This document shows positions 42,027-53,663 of a DNA stretch of 64,000 nt, one piece after another. Source of the DNA: Roseicella sp. DB1501 (lineage in GTDB: Bacteria > Pseudomonadota > Alphaproteobacteria > Acetobacterales > Acetobacteraceae); assembly GCF_013112485.1 (NCBI RefSeq), contig NZ_JABFHG010000010.1, forward strand, positions 1 to 64,000. Reading direction: 5' to 3'. Made by a program: the position numbers and the translations under genes. Under the pieces are notes generated by a model. The model was not told the origin of the DNA, did no database searches, and was given only the letters and a program-made list of their open reading frames with translations. Every line of letters starts with the position of its first letter. The stretch's first letter is position 1.

Positions 42027-42995
42027 CTACTCGATCGCCCGAAACCCCGTCGCCCGCACCACCTCCGCCCAGCGCGCCCGCTCCGCCTGCATCATCGCCG
42101 CGAATTCCACCCGCCCCATCGGCATCGGCCGGAACCCGGCCTCCCGCAGCCGCGCCCCCAGGCCGGGCTCGGCCATCGCCCGCAGCACCGCCGCCTCGGC
42201 CGCTGCCAGCACCGGCCCGGGCACCGCGGCCGGCGCCACCAGCCCGAACCAGGCGCTGAAGCCGAGCGCCGGCCGGCCGAGCTCGGCCAGGGTCGGCACC
42301 GCGGGCAGCAGCGGCGCCCGCTCCGGCCCGGTCACCGCCAGCGCCGCGAGCCGGCCGGCCGCCACATGCGGCGCCACCACCGCGACCGTCGCGAACATCC
42401 CCTGCACCGTGCCGTTCAGCACCGCCCCCATGGCATCGCCGGTCGCCCGGAAATGCACCGGCTCGGCCGCCAGCCCGGACGCGGCGGCGAGCATGGCGGC
42501 GCCGAAATGCCCCGGCGTGCCGGCCCCGAAGGTGCCGAGGGAGAGCTGTGCCTGCCCATTCGCCCAGCCGATCCAGGCATCGAGGTCGCGCGCCGGCAGG
42601 CCGGCCGGCACGACGAAGGCGAAATCGGCCGCGGCCAGCGCCGCGACGGGGGCGAAGTCCCGCGCCGGGTCGTAGGGCAGCCGCGCATAGGTGCTGGGCG
42701 CCATGGCGAGCTGCCCGACCTCGCCGAGCAGCAGCACGGAGCCATCGGCGGGCGCCGCATGCGCCGCCTCCTGCGCCGCGATCAGCCCCGCCGCGCCGGG
42801 CCGGTTGTCCACCACCACGCCGGCCGGCAGGGCGGGCTTCAGCCCCTCGGCGACCAGCCGGGCGAGGACATCGGGCCCGCTGCCGGCCGGGAAGCCGAGC
42901 AACAGCCGCAATGGTCCGGACGGCAGCGGCCCGGCGGCGGCGGCGAGGAGGCTCGCCGCCAGCAGGCCGCGTCGCCGCAGCCGATGCACCTGCAT
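42027..42995 (-). CDS. Tripartite tricarboxylate transporter substrate-binding protein (Bug/TctC)
   Basis: 322 residues. Basic start and signal peptide (about 1-27), then LLLGFPAGSGPDVLARLVAEGL, VVVDNRPGAAGLIAAQEAA, SLGTFGAGTPGHFGAAML, LAALAVTGPERAPLLPAVPTL and the C-terminal helices: the Bug periplasmic binding protein fold. No TctA/TctB membrane genes are beside it, as is common for orphan Bug proteins. It may feed the 2-hydroxyacid dehydrogenase 36 bases upstream, suggesting a carboxylate ligand. Confidence 0.9.
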   Translation of the reverse strand: MQVHRLRRRGLLAASLLAAAAGPLPSGPLRLLLGFPAGSGPDVLARLVAEGLKPALPAGVVVDNRPGAAGLIAAQEAAHAAPADGSVLLLGEVGQLAMAPSTYARLPYDPARDFAPVAALAAADFAFVVPAGLPARDLDAWIGWANGQAQLSLGTFGAGTPGHFGAAMLAAASGLAAEPVHFRATGDAMGAVLNGTVQGMFATVAVVAPHVAAGRLAALAVTGPERAPLLPAVPTLAELGRPALGFSAWFGLVAPAAVPGPVLAAAEAAVLRAMAEPGLGARLREAGFRPMPMGRVEFAAMMQAERARWAEVVRATGFRAIE

Positions 42996-43031
42996 ATTCC
43001 CCTCCCCTGAAACCGTCCGGCCGCCGCCGGC

Positions 43032-43964
43032 TCAGCACATCGCCAGCGCCACCCGCACCCGCGCCGCGATGAGCGAGGAGACGCGGGCATTGCTCTCGAT
43101 CGTGGCGCCGGCGATGTGCGGCGTCAGCAGCAGGTTCGGCAGGCCGGCGAGCGGCGAGCCTGGCGGCAGGGGCTCGGTCTCGAAGACATCGAGCGCGGCG
43201 CCGCCGAGCCGCCCCTCCCGCAGCGCCGCGGCGAGCGCCGCCTCCTCCACCACGCCGCCGCGCGCGGCATTCACCAGCACCGCCTCGGGCTTCATCAGCG
43301 CCAGCCGCGCCGCCGAGACGAGGCCACGCGTTTCGGCGGTCAGCGGCACGTGCAGCGTCACCGCATCGGCGCGGGCGAGGAGGTCGTCGAGCGGCACCAT
43401 CTCCGTCCGCGTCTCGGCCCAGCCGGCATGGGTCGCCGGCAGCAGCGGGTCATGGCCAAGGATGCGCATGCGGAAGGCGTCGGCGAGCTTCGCCACGCGC
43501 CGGCCGATATCGCCGAAGCCGATGATGCCGAGCGTCTTGCCGGCGATCTCCCGGCCGGTGATCAGCCGGTCGCGCGGCCAGCCGCCGGCGGCGACCTCGG
43601 CGCTGGCCCCGAAGACGCCGCGCAGCAGGGTGCCGATCGCCAGCATGACGTATTCCGCCACCGCATCGGCATTGGCGCCGGAGGCGGGGATGACGTCGAT
43701 CCGCCGCGCCTGGCAGGCGGCGAGGTCGATGTTGTAGAGCCCGACCCCGAGCCGGCCGAGCACGCGCAGTTCCGGCGCCGCCTCGAGCAGGGCGGCATCG
43801 ACGCGGGTGCGGTTGCGCACGATCAGCGCCCGCGCCCCGGCGAGCGCGGCGCGGAAGGCCTCCGGCCGGTCGACCAGATGCGGGTCGTAGAGCGTCGGAT
43901 GCGCCGCGCGCAGGCTCTCCACCGCCGCCTCGTCCATGAACTCGGCTATCACGATCTGGCCCAT
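43032..43964 (-). CDS. D-2-hydroxyacid dehydrogenase
   Basis: A 310-residue NAD-dependent dehydrogenase of the phosphoglycerate dehydrogenase-like type. The N-terminal lid domain is followed by GKTLGIIGFGDIGRRVAKLA (Rossmann GxGxxG), HVPLTAETRGLVSAARLALM, VLVNAARGGVVEEAAL (catalytic Arg), DVFETEPLPPGSPL (Glu) and LTPHIAGATIES (His). Phosphoglycerate, sulfolactate or hydroxypyruvate are possible substrates. Paired with the Bug protein gene downstream. Confidence 0.87.
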   Translation of the reverse strand: MGQIVIAEFMDEAAVESLRAAHPTLYDPHLVDRPEAFRAALAGARALIVRNRTRVDAALLEAAPELRVLGRLGVGLYNIDLAACQARRIDVIPASGANADAVAEYVMLAIGTLLRGVFGASAEVAAGGWPRDRLITGREIAGKTLGIIGFGDIGRRVAKLADAFRMRILGHDPLLPATHAGWAETRTEMVPLDDLLARADAVTLHVPLTAETRGLVSAARLALMKPEAVLVNAARGGVVEEAALAAALREGRLGGAALDVFETEPLPPGSPLAGLPNLLLTPHIAGATIESNARVSSLIAARVRVALAMC

Positions 43965-44225
43965 GCGCTGCCCGTCCTGCCTCCCGGCGGCGGCGCCGCG
44001 GCGACGCCACCGTCCCGGTCTCCTTGCAGGATCCATATAGGGCGACGGATGGCGCCGCGCCCAGCATCCCGTGCGGGCCTCGCGCGCGGCAGCCGGGCGA
44101 GGCCGGCGGCTGGCGCGGCGGGGGCGGGCCTCGCCCCGGATCGTGGAACGCGTCGCGCCGCATCGGACGGCACGCGGCGATGCCGCCCGCGCTCGCGCCG
44201 GCTCCCTGAAAGCGCCCGGCAAAGC
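43965..44225. other. Gene-free stretch upstream of the dehydrogenase
   Basis: With the R1 copy next to it, this forms a 362-base gap between the dehydrogenase start and the chvG end. A promoter for the dehydrogenase/Bug unit must lie here, but no consensus was picked out; the sequence is GC-rich. Confidence 0.45.
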
Positions 44226-44326
44226 CGTCGCTGCCCGCTGCCCTGCCGCGGCCGGCCGTGACGGATCTGGGGCGGGAAGCGCCTCCACCGCCCCCCCGCA
44301 ACGCCGCGCAGCGGTTTTGCGGGGAT
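44226..44326 (-). repeat. R1 repeat, copy F, at 3' end of chvG
   Basis: On the minus strand it starts at the chvG stop with GATCCCCGCAAAACCGC pairing with GCGGCGTTGCGGGG, then CAGATCCGTCACGGCCGG (conserved block), and ends GGCAGGGCAGCGGGCAGCG. Same order as copies A and B. Confidence 0.68.
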
Positions 44327-46003
44327 CTAGGCCACCGGCAGCCGCACGATGAAGCGCGCGCCGGTCACCTTGCCGGCCGCGTCGCGGCGGTTCTCCGCGG
44401 CGATGGTGCCGCGCAGCCCCTCGACGATCTGCTTGCAGATGGAGAGGCCGAGGCCGGAATGCTGGCCGAAGCGCTCGCCGCTCGGGCGCTCGGAATAGAA
44501 GCGTTCGAAGATGTGCTCGAGCTTCGCCTCCGGGATGCCCGGCCCCTCATCCTCCACCACCACCTCGACCACGGCGCCGGCCGGGCGGGCGCGGACAAGG
44601 ACGCGGCCCTGCGCCGGGCTGAAGGAGAGCGCGTTGCCGAGCAGGTTGCGGAAGACCTGCACCAGCCGCCCCTCGACGCCGCGCACGACGAGGCCCTCGG
44701 CCGGCGCCTCGAGAGCCACCGCCGGGTCCTCCTCCTTGCGCGTCGCGTCGTGCAGCTCGGCCAGGGTTGAGAGGATCGGCGCCACGTCGACCGGCACGGC
44801 GGCGGTGCGCGACAGCTCGGCATCGACGCGCGAGCTGTCGGAGATGTCGGCGATCAGCCGGTCCATGCGCACCGCATCCTCGGCGATGATCGCCAGCAGC
44901 CGCTTCTGCTGCTCCGGGTTCTCGATCCGGCGGAGCGTCTCGATGGCGCTGCGCACGCTGGTCAGCGGGTTGCGCAGCTCATGCGCCACATCGGCGGCGA
45001 AGCGCTCGTTGGTGTCGATCCGGGCCCAGAGGTCGCGGGCGGCGGATTGCAGGTCGCGGGCCAGGATGCCGATCTCGTCCTCGCGCCGCAGCAGCCCGCC
45101 CGGCACGCTGCCGGTGCGGCCCTCGCCCTGGCGCATGGCGGCGGCGCTGCCGGCGAGCTGCATGATCGGGCTGGCCAGGGTCTGCGCCAGGTAGAAGGAG
45201 AGCGCGACGGTGACCACCAGGGCCACGCCGAAGATGCCGAGCACGCTGGCGCGGATCTCGAACAGCCGCTGGTCCACCTCGCGCGCCTCGCGCGTCAGCA
45301 GCACGATGCCGACCGGTTGGTTGCCCCGCCGCGCCGGCTCGGCCACCGAGACCAGCAGCCGCCCATCGGCGGTGCGGCGGATATAGGGCGTCACGCCGCC
45401 CTCCAGCGCCAGGCGCAGCTCCTCCCGCCGGTCGGGGCCGAGATTGGGCTGCCAGTCGAAGGAGGGGGCGTCCGGGTTGACGTCCACCTCGACATCCGGC
45501 CGTCCGCCGCGCGGCAGCAGCGAGAGCAGCCGGTCGTAGAGCCCGGCGACGGTCAGGGAGAAGGCACCGCGCGGCTCGGGCGGCGCCAGCGGCTCGGTCA
45601 CCACCGCGCCCCCCGCCCCTTCCCGCACCCGGCTGTCGGCGACGACGAGGCCGGTATTGTCGAAGAGCCGCGCCTGGGTGTTGGGCGAGGGATCGACCAG
45701 CCGGCGCAGCAGCGGCCGGGCGATCTCGGGGACCAGCACGGCGCGGTCGTCCTGCATCCGCGTCGCGGCCTCGGCGATGGCGCCGGCATAGATCCGCGCC
45801 TGGGTGCGCATCGCCTCCACCTCGGCGGCCAGCAGCCCGTTCTGGTACTGGTCGAGATAGAGCATCGCCGCCGCCAGCAGCGCCGGCGGCAGGATGTTCA
45901 GCAGCAGGATGCGCCGCAGCAGCGGCGAGACCCAGCGGCGGCGCGACGGCGGCGCGGGGCTCGCCTGGGCGGCGGTCTCGGACGGCAGGCCGAGGTCGGG
46001 CAT
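44327..46003 (-). CDS. chvG: Sensor histidine kinase ChvG/ExoS family
   Basis: 558 residues. Cytoplasmic N-tail, membrane helix (about 32-50), a large periplasmic sensor domain (about 55-245), a second helix (about 250-272), a HAMP region, then DHp with the phospho-acceptor His in DVAHELRNPLTSVRSA and an HATPase domain (NLLGNALSFSP, EDEGPGIP, GLGLSICKQIVEGL). ChvG senses envelope or acid stress in alphaproteobacteria and pairs with ChvI, here encoded two genes upstream. The expected hprK/pts genes do not follow. Confidence 0.92.
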   Translation of the reverse strand: MPDLGLPSETAAQASPAPPSRRRWVSPLLRRILLLNILPPALLAAAMLYLDQYQNGLLAAEVEAMRTQARIYAGAIAEAATRMQDDRAVLVPEIARPLLRRLVDPSPNTQARLFDNTGLVVADSRVREGAGGAVVTEPLAPPEPRGAFSLTVAGLYDRLLSLLPRGGRPDVEVDVNPDAPSFDWQPNLGPDRREELRLALEGGVTPYIRRTADGRLLVSVAEPARRGNQPVGIVLLTREAREVDQRLFEIRASVLGIFGVALVVTVALSFYLAQTLASPIMQLAGSAAAMRQGEGRTGSVPGGLLRREDEIGILARDLQSAARDLWARIDTNERFAADVAHELRNPLTSVRSAIETLRRIENPEQQKRLLAIIAEDAVRMDRLIADISDSSRVDAELSRTAAVPVDVAPILSTLAELHDATRKEEDPAVALEAPAEGLVVRGVEGRLVQVFRNLLGNALSFSPAQGRVLVRARPAGAVVEVVVEDEGPGIPEAKLEHIFERFYSERPSGERFGQHSGLGLSICKQIVEGLRGTIAAENRRDAAGKVTGARFIVRLPVA

Positions 46004-46087
46004 GGGCGTTCCTGATGGGCCCGCGAAGCTATAGCGGATCGGGCCCGGATTTGAACGCGACGGATGACATGGGCCGGCCGCGGCGGC

Positions 46088-46678
46088 TCAGATGCGCAGG
46101 CCGGCGCGGATCTCGGCGGCGATCGCCTGCAACTCGTTCTCCGCGCCGATCCGGTGGCCATGGAAGACGAGGGTGCCGAGCAGGGCCACGGCGGCGATGG
46201 CGGCGCGGGTGCGGACGGGCGCAGCCGGCCGGGCGAGGCCGCTGAGCCAGGCGAGCGCCGTCACCCCGGCGAGGCCGACCAGGGCGCCGACCACCACGTC
46301 CTCGACCGTATGCACCTCGAGCCAGAGCCGGGTGAGGCCGAAGAAGCCGCCGAAGACGAGGCCGGCGAGCAGCGCCAGCCGCAGCCGCGGCACCGTGCCG
46401 CCGAGGATCAGCAGCAGCAGCCCGCCATAGACCACCATGCCCGCCGCGGTATGGCCGCTCGGGCTGTTGAGGTTGGTCGCGGCGGCGAGGCCGCCCCAGA
46501 GCTGCATCGCCACCTTCAGCGCCGCCATGGCGGAGAAGGTGCCGCCGACCGCGAGCGACCAGGCGAGCGCGTCCCGCCAGCGGCCAAAGGCCACGAGGGC
46601 GAGCGCGGTCAACGCGGTGAGCGGCAGCATCAGGCCGAGATCCGCGAAATCCGTCAGGTAATGCAGGGCCACCCACAT
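46088..46678 (-). CDS. PAP2-family phosphatase (membrane)
   Basis: 196 residues with about five membrane helices. The PAP2 catalytic pieces are SPSGHTAAGM (motif 2 with His) and RLWLEVHTVEDVVVGALVG (motif 3, where S/D-H variants occur: HTVEDVVVG); the first K-x6-RP motif is not obvious, so activity is uncertain. Members dephosphorylate lipid phosphates such as undecaprenyl diphosphate. It sits between chvI and chvG on the same strand. ATG 46678, with an ATG at 46744 as alternative. Confidence 0.75.
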   Translation of the reverse strand: MWVALHYLTDFADLGLMLPLTALTALALVAFGRWRDALAWSLAVGGTFSAMAALKVAMQLWGGLAAATNLNSPSGHTAAGMVVYGGLLLLILGGTVPRLRLALLAGLVFGGFFGLTRLWLEVHTVEDVVVGALVGLAGVTALAWLSGLARPAAPVRTRAAIAAVALLGTLVFHGHRIGAENELQAIAAEIRAGLRI

Positions 46679-46876
46679 GCGCGCCAAGGATCCCCATCGT
46701 ACCGCCGGCGGCCCCCATGGGGGCGGCCGCGGCAAGTCCATCACAAGACATGAGACCGCCCCGCCGGACCTCGCGGCCCGGCCGGCGCCTCCCCCTCCAG
46801 CCGTCGTTCTGTCGTTGTCGCCGTTGTTCCCCGAGCGGAGGTTGTTCCCCGAGCGGAGCCACGCCCGCGCCCGGCC

Positions 46877-47578
<702 letters not shown>

Positions 47579-47670
47579 GCATTGTCTCCGGCGGGCTGAA
47601 CCCGATCCTTATGGGGAGTCCATGCCTCAGATATGGTGCGGGATTGTGGCGCAACCCGGACGGGAGCGAG

Positions 47671-48405
47671 ATGGTGACCGACAACCCCGCCTTCGAGGCG
47701 CGACAGCTGATCCGCGGCGCCGCCTCGGCCAGCCTGGCGACCCAGGCCGCCGGCCAGCCCTTCGTCAGCCTCGTCACCCCCGCCGCCGCCCCGGACCTGA
47801 CGGTGCTGCTGCTGCTCTCCTCGCTCTCGGAACACACCCGGCAGCTGCAAGCCGAGCCGCGCTGCGCCCTGCTCTTCCAGGGGGTGGCGGCGGAGGCGAA
47901 TCCGCAGACCACGCCGCGGGTGACGCTGACCGGCCTCGCCGCCCCGGTCCCGGCCGGGGAGGCGCAGCCGCTGAAGGCGCGCTTCCTCGCCCGGCATCCC
48001 TATGCCGCGCTCTATGCCGATTTCGGCGATTTCGCCCTGTGGCGGGTCACGCCCGGCTCGGCGCAGCTCGTCGGCGGCTTCGCCCGGGCGGTGCGGCTGC
48101 GGCGGGAGGCGCTGCTGCCCGATGCCGCCGTGGTCGCCACCCTCGCCGCGGCGGAGGCCGGCATCATCGACCATGTGAACGCCGACCATGCCGGCGCGAT
48201 GGCCGAGATCGCCGCCGGCCTGCCAGGCGGCGGGCCCAAGGGTGGTGAATCGGGTCCGTGGCGCTTGGCGGCGGTCGATCCGGACGGCGCCTGGCTGGCG
48301 CAGGAGGAACGGGTGCTGCGGCTTAACTTCAGCGCTCCGGTCGTCGATGCCGGCGGGGTCCGCGACGAATTGATTCGCGCCATACGGGCGGTTCGCCCAG
48401 CATGA
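47671..48405 (+). CDS. HugZ-like pyridoxamine 5'-phosphate oxidase-fold protein
   Basis: 244 residues. The N-terminal split-barrel (ARQLIRGAASASLATQAAGQ, SLVTPAAAPDLTVLLLLSSLSEHTRQL, RCALLFQG) plus the C-terminal DUF2470 (EAGIIDHVNADHAGAMAEI) is the HugZ architecture. HugZ-type proteins degrade or bind heme. ATG 47671 is in front of VTDNPAFEARQL. It lies between divergent chvI and pckA, on the pckA strand. Confidence 0.85.
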   Translation: MVTDNPAFEARQLIRGAASASLATQAAGQPFVSLVTPAAAPDLTVLLLLSSLSEHTRQLQAEPRCALLFQGVAAEANPQTTPRVTLTGLAAPVPAGEAQPLKARFLARHPYAALYADFGDFALWRVTPGSAQLVGGFARAVRLRREALLPDAAVVATLAAAEAGIIDHVNADHAGAMAEIAAGLPGGGPKGGESGPWRLAAVDPDGAWLAQEERVLRLNFSAPVVDAGGVRDELIRAIRAVRPA

Positions 48406-48437
48406 GGCGCAGGCGTCCGTTGCGCATCGGTATCAGC

Positions 48438-48452
48438 GGTTGTATTACAACC
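48438..48452. promoter_or_regulatory. Palindromic operator candidate upstream of pckA
   Basis: The perfect inverted repeat GGTTGT-ATT-ACAACC lies in the 153-base gap between hugZ and pckA, in an AT-richer stretch (48430-48475) likely to include the pckA promoter. The binding protein is unknown. Confidence 0.4.
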
Positions 48453-48558
48453 CTTAACAGCCGCCGCAATTTAGCCTCCGAGAGCTTGGACACAGCGGGC
48501 CTGCCCCGGATGCGCTGGCGCTGCAGCACTCCCCGGGGGCCCGCCCAAAGGAGTTTCT

Positions 48559-50154
<1,596 letters not shown>

Positions 50155-50187
50155 TGCGACGGGCCTGGCCGTGCCAGCGGCCAGGCC

Positions 50188-50299
50188 CCCTCGGATGCCG
50201 GGCGCGACCCTCCGGTTCGCCCGGGCCTTCGCCGCATTCGTGGCGGGCCCCGTTCGGGGCCTCGGGCCGGCCAAGCGACCGGTCCGCTATCATGAAGGG
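50188..50299 (+). repeat. R2 repeat, copy c
   Basis: CCCTCGGATGCCGGGCGCGA, CTCCGGTTCGCCCGGGCCTTC, GGCGGGCCCCGTTCGGGGCC, then GACCGGTCCGCTATCATG. The right part matches copies b and e, and the order of blocks is that of copy a. It fills the gap between pckA and the DUF2237 gene, ending just before the predicted start. Confidence 0.7.
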
Positions 50300-50309
50300 G
50301 ATCCTTGAG

Positions 50310-50723
50310 ATGCCGGATGGCGGGCTTGGCCCGGGGCGGCGCGGGCCGGGGGGCGAGCCCCCGGCGAGCAACGTGCTGGGCGGGCCGCTGCTGCCCTGCT
50401 CGGTGGCGCCGCTGACCGGCTTCTTCCGCGACGGCTGCTGCAACACCGGGCCGGAGGATCTCGGCCTGCACGTCGTCTGCGCCGAGATGACGGCGGGCTT
50501 CCTCGCCTTCTCCAAGGCGCAGGGCAACGACCTCTCGACGCCGCGGCCGGATCACGGCTTCCCCGGCCTCAGGCCCGGCGACCGCTGGTGCCTCTGCGCC
50601 GCGCGCTGGGAGGAGGCGCGCAGCGCCGGCCAGGCGCCGCACGTGCTGCTGGAGGCGACGCATATCGCGGCGCTCGAGGTCTGCAGCCTCAATGATTTGA
50701 AGGCGCATGCGGTCGAGGCGTGA
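50310..50723 (+). CDS. DUF2237 family protein
   Basis: 137 residues. NVLGGPLLPCSVAPLTGFFRDGCC, GPEDLGLHVVCAEMT, FLAFSKAQGNDLSTPRPDHG, GLRPGDRWCLCAARWEEA and LEATHIAALEVC cover the DUF2237 family with its conserved Cys residues. Function is unknown in all members. ATG 50310 has AGGGG about 9 bases upstream; ATG 50292 lies inside the R2 repeat and is less likely. Confidence 0.85.
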   Translation: MPDGGLGPGRRGPGGEPPASNVLGGPLLPCSVAPLTGFFRDGCCNTGPEDLGLHVVCAEMTAGFLAFSKAQGNDLSTPRPDHGFPGLRPGDRWCLCAARWEEARSAGQAPHVLLEATHIAALEVCSLNDLKAHAVEA

Positions 50724-50798
50724 CCCCGGCGCGGCCCCTGCCCACCGCCAGACCGGGTTCCACGGGCGGCGCCGGCATCTGCGGGGCTGTCGCCGATC

Positions 50799-50891
50799 GC
50801 CGCCCTGCCGCAGCAGGGTGTGACGCGCCCCGGGCCTGAGGCGACCTCTCGGGTCCCCCGCGAAGCCGCGCAGCGGTTTCGTGGGAAGAAT
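50799..50891 (-). repeat. R1 repeat, copy C, at 3' end of sulP
   Basis: On the minus strand it follows the SulP stop with TTCTTCCCACGAAACCGCTG pairing with the CGGCTTCGCGGGGG side, the CGTCACACCCTG block and a GGCAGGGCGGCG end, again the R1 order. Confidence 0.68.
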
Positions 50892-52373
50892 TCAGTGCCC
50901 TCCGCCGGCCAGCGCCGCCCCCGGCTTGTCGTGCCGCCCGAGGCGCTCGACCAGGCTGCGGCTCGCCGCGTTCATGCCGACGATCTCGACCGGCACGCCG
51001 TGATGGCGGAATTTCAGCACCACCCGGTCGAGGGCGTTGACGCCGGTCAGGTCCCAGAAATGCGCGTCCCGCACGTCGATGACGACGCGCCGCGGCGCCT
51101 CGCGGAAGTCGAAGGCATTGTGGAAGGCCTCCGCCGTGGCGAAGAAGATCTGCCCGGTGACGCGGTAGGTGCGCACCCCCTCGGCCTCCTGCAGCGTGGA
51201 GTCGACGCCGAAGAAGCGCGACACCTTCTGGGCGAAGAACAGCCCGCTCAGGATCACGCCGACCAGCACGCCCTTCGCCAGGTCATGCGTCGCCAGCACC
51301 ACGGCGACGGTCGCCAGCATGACGACGCTGGAGCTGCGCGGATGCGTCACCAGGCTCCGCAGCGAGCGCCACTGGAAGGTGTTGATCGAGACCATGACCA
51401 TGACGGCGACCAGCGCCGGCATCGGGATCTGCTTCACCCAGGGGCCGAGCACGACGATCAGGAACAGCAGGAACAGGCCGGCCCAGAGGCAGGACAGCCG
51501 CCCGCGCCCGCCGGAGGAGACGTTGATGACCGACTGGCCGATCATGGCGCAGCCGGCCATGCCGCCGAACAGGCCGGAGGTGATGTTGGCCAGCCCCTGC
51601 CCGGCGCATTCGCGGTTCTTGTCCGAGGCGGTGTCCGTCATCTCGTCGATGATCGCGGCCGTCATCAGGCTCTCGAGCAGCCCGACCATGGCGAGGGTCA
51701 GCGCATAGGGCAGGATGATCCGCAGCGTCTCCAGCGTCGGCGGCACCACCGGCAGGGCGAAATGCGGCAGCTCGGAGGGCAGCGCGCCCATGTCGCCGAC
51801 AGTGTGGAACGGCATCCCCGTCGCCATGGCGAAGCCGGTCAGCAGGATGATGGCGACCAGCGGCGAGGGCACGGCGGTGGTCAGCCGCGGCAACAGGTAG
51901 ATGATGCCGAGCCCGGCCGCGACCATGGCATAGACCGCCGGGCCATGGCCGACCAGCTCCGGCAGCTGCGCCATGAAGATCAGGATGGCCAGCGCGTTGA
52001 CGAAGCCGGTGATGACCGAGCGCGAGACGAAGCGCATCAGGTCGCCGAGGCGGAGCGCGCTCGCCAGGAGCTGGATCACCCCGGTCAGGACGGTGGCGGC
52101 GAAGAGGTAGGGGACGCCGTGCTCCTTCACCAGCGAGACCATGACGACGGCGGTCGCGCCGGTCGCGGCCGAGATCATCGCCGGCCGCCCGCCGGCGATG
52201 GCGGTGACGACGGCGATGCAGAAGGAGGCGTAGAGGCCGAGCTTCGGATCGACGCCGGCGATGATCGAGAAGGCGATCGCCTCCGGGATCAGGGCGAGGG
52301 CGACGACGGTGCCGGCGAGCAGGTCACGGGTGACGTTCGGCGCCCATTCGGCGCGCAGGCGGGAGAGGGACAC
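50892..52373 (-). CDS. SulP-family inorganic anion transporter
   Basis: A 493-residue membrane protein. [41 protein letters not shown], and [16 protein letters not shown] mark SulP; the C-terminal cytoplasmic STAS domain begins around residue 400 ([40 protein letters not shown]). SulP proteins move sulfate, bicarbonate, chloride or dicarboxylates. A GTG start at 52373 is used because the upstream in-frame sequence is atypical. R1 follows the stop. Confidence 0.9.
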   Translation of the reverse strand: MSLSRLRAEWAPNVTRDLLAGTVVALALIPEAIAFSIIAGVDPKLGLYASFCIAVVTAIAGGRPAMISAATGATAVVMVSLVKEHGVPYLFAATVLTGVIQLLASALRLGDLMRFVSRSVITGFVNALAILIFMAQLPELVGHGPAVYAMVAAGLGIIYLLPRLTTAVPSPLVAIILLTGFAMATGMPFHTVGDMGALPSELPHFALPVVPPTLETLRIILPYALTLAMVGLLESLMTAAIIDEMTDTASDKNRECAGQGLANITSGLFGGMAGCAMIGQSVINVSSGGRGRLSCLWAGLFLLFLIVVLGPWVKQIPMPALVAVMVMVSINTFQWRSLRSLVTHPRSSSVVMLATVAVVLATHDLAKGVLVGVILSGLFFAQKVSRFFGVDSTLQEAEGVRTYRVTGQIFFATAEAFHNAFDFREAPRRVVIDVRDAHFWDLTGVNALDRVVLKFRHHGVPVEIVGMNAASRSLVERLGRHDKPGAALAGGGH

Positions 52374-52588
52374 GGGGCGTGCTTCCGGAAAGCGCCCGGG
52401 AGGGGCGGCGGCGCAGGAACGAAAAGGGAGGAATGGCCAGCAGGCGGGCGATGGCCCGGCGCTTACGGCGGCTCGGTCCGACCCTTGGGGGATGCGCGGC
52501 AGGAAAGCATACCCCGAGCCTAGGCCAGCCGATGCTGCGCCGCAACACGCGATCGCCGCCATCCATGTCGCCTAGCCCCTGCCCCAGT

Positions 52589-52701
52589 CGCCACCCGTTG
52601 CCCTGGCGCGGCTTTGCCGCGACAGGCTGTGATGCCTCTCGGGCCCCTTGCGAATCTCCGGGGCCCCCGCGACGGCGCGCAGCGACGTCGCGGGGAAAGA
52701 C
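52589..52701 (-). repeat. R1 repeat, copy D, at 3' end of pheA
   Basis: Most complete match to copy A. On the minus strand it follows the pheA stop directly: TTTCCCCGCGACGTCGCTGC pairing with CGCCGTCGCGGGGG, then CATCACAGCCTG, a GTCGCGGCAAAGCCGCG hairpin, and CAACGGGTGGCG at the end. The first hairpin is strong. Confidence 0.75.
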
Positions 52702-53550
52702 CTAGCGCCCCTGATGCGCCAGCCGGTGCGGATGCGCCCGGTAGGCGCCGAGCACCTTCAGCTCGCGCGAGAAATAGGCCAGCTCCTCCAGCGCCCGCTG
52801 CACCGGCGGCTGGTGCGGATGCCCGTCGACATCGGCGAGGAACTGCGTCGCGGTGAACTCGCCGTCGAGCATGTAGCTCTCCAGCTTCGTCATGTTCACG
52901 CCGTTGGTGGCGAAGCCGCCGAGCGCCTTGTAGAGCGCGGCGGGGATGTTGCGCACCCGGAAGACGAAGGTGGTGACGCAATCCGTCGCATCCGCCGGCG
53001 GCCAGGCCGGGTCGCGGGCGCAGACATAGAAGCGGGTGGTGTTGTGCGCCGCATCCTCGACATTGCGCCGCAGGATCTCGAGCCCGTAGGTCTCGGCCGC
53101 GAGCGCCGAGGCGATGGCCGCATCCTCGGTGCCGCCGCGCCCGGCGATGATCTGCGCCGCGCCGGCGGTATCCGCCTCGATCACCGGCTCCAGCCGCAGC
53201 TCGCGCAGGATGGTGCGGACCTGGCCGAGCGCGACCGGATGGCTGTGGGCGCGCTTCAGCGAGCCGAGCGTCGCCCCCTTCGGCGCCAGCAGGCAGTGCT
53301 CCACCCGCTCGAAATGCTCGCCCACCACGGCGAGGCCGCTCTCGGGCAGCAGGCGGTGGATGTCCGGCACCCGGCCGGCCAGCGAGTTCTCGCAGGGCAG
53401 CATGGCGAGCTTCGCCTCGCCGCCGCGCACCGCATCCATCGCCGCCTCGAAGCTGGCGCAGGGCAGCGTCCGCCAACCGGGATAGGCGGCCCGGCAGGCG
53501 AGGTCGGAATAGGCCCCGGGCAGGCCCTGGAAGGCGATGAGGTTCGACAT
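52702..53550 (-). CDS. pheA: Prephenate dehydratase
   Basis: 282 residues. IAFQGLPGAYSDLACRAAYPG, FEAAMDAVRGGEAKLAMLPCENS and the catalytic TRF in DAAHNTTRFYV form the dehydratase; the C-terminal ACT domain (TTFVFRVRNIPAALYKALGGF, GVNMTKLESYML) senses phenylalanine. Converts prephenate to phenylpyruvate in phenylalanine synthesis. This is the stand-alone form without chorismate mutase, usual in alphaproteobacteria. R1 follows the stop. Confidence 0.95.
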   Translation of the reverse strand: MSNLIAFQGLPGAYSDLACRAAYPGWRTLPCASFEAAMDAVRGGEAKLAMLPCENSLAGRVPDIHRLLPESGLAVVGEHFERVEHCLLAPKGATLGSLKRAHSHPVALGQVRTILRELRLEPVIEADTAGAAQIIAGRGGTEDAAIASALAAETYGLEILRRNVEDAAHNTTRFYVCARDPAWPPADATDCVTTFVFRVRNIPAALYKALGGFATNGVNMTKLESYMLDGEFTATQFLADVDGHPHQPPVQRALEELAYFSRELKVLGAYRAHPHRLAHQGR

Positions 53551-53663
53551 GCGGCCGCCGTGGACAGAAGGGTGCGCTGCTTCTAATCGCCCCCCTGTTG
53601 CGGCGCAAACCGGGAGGCGGGGATGCTGGGGATGGATCGCGGCACCGGGTCGGGGCGCGGCGC

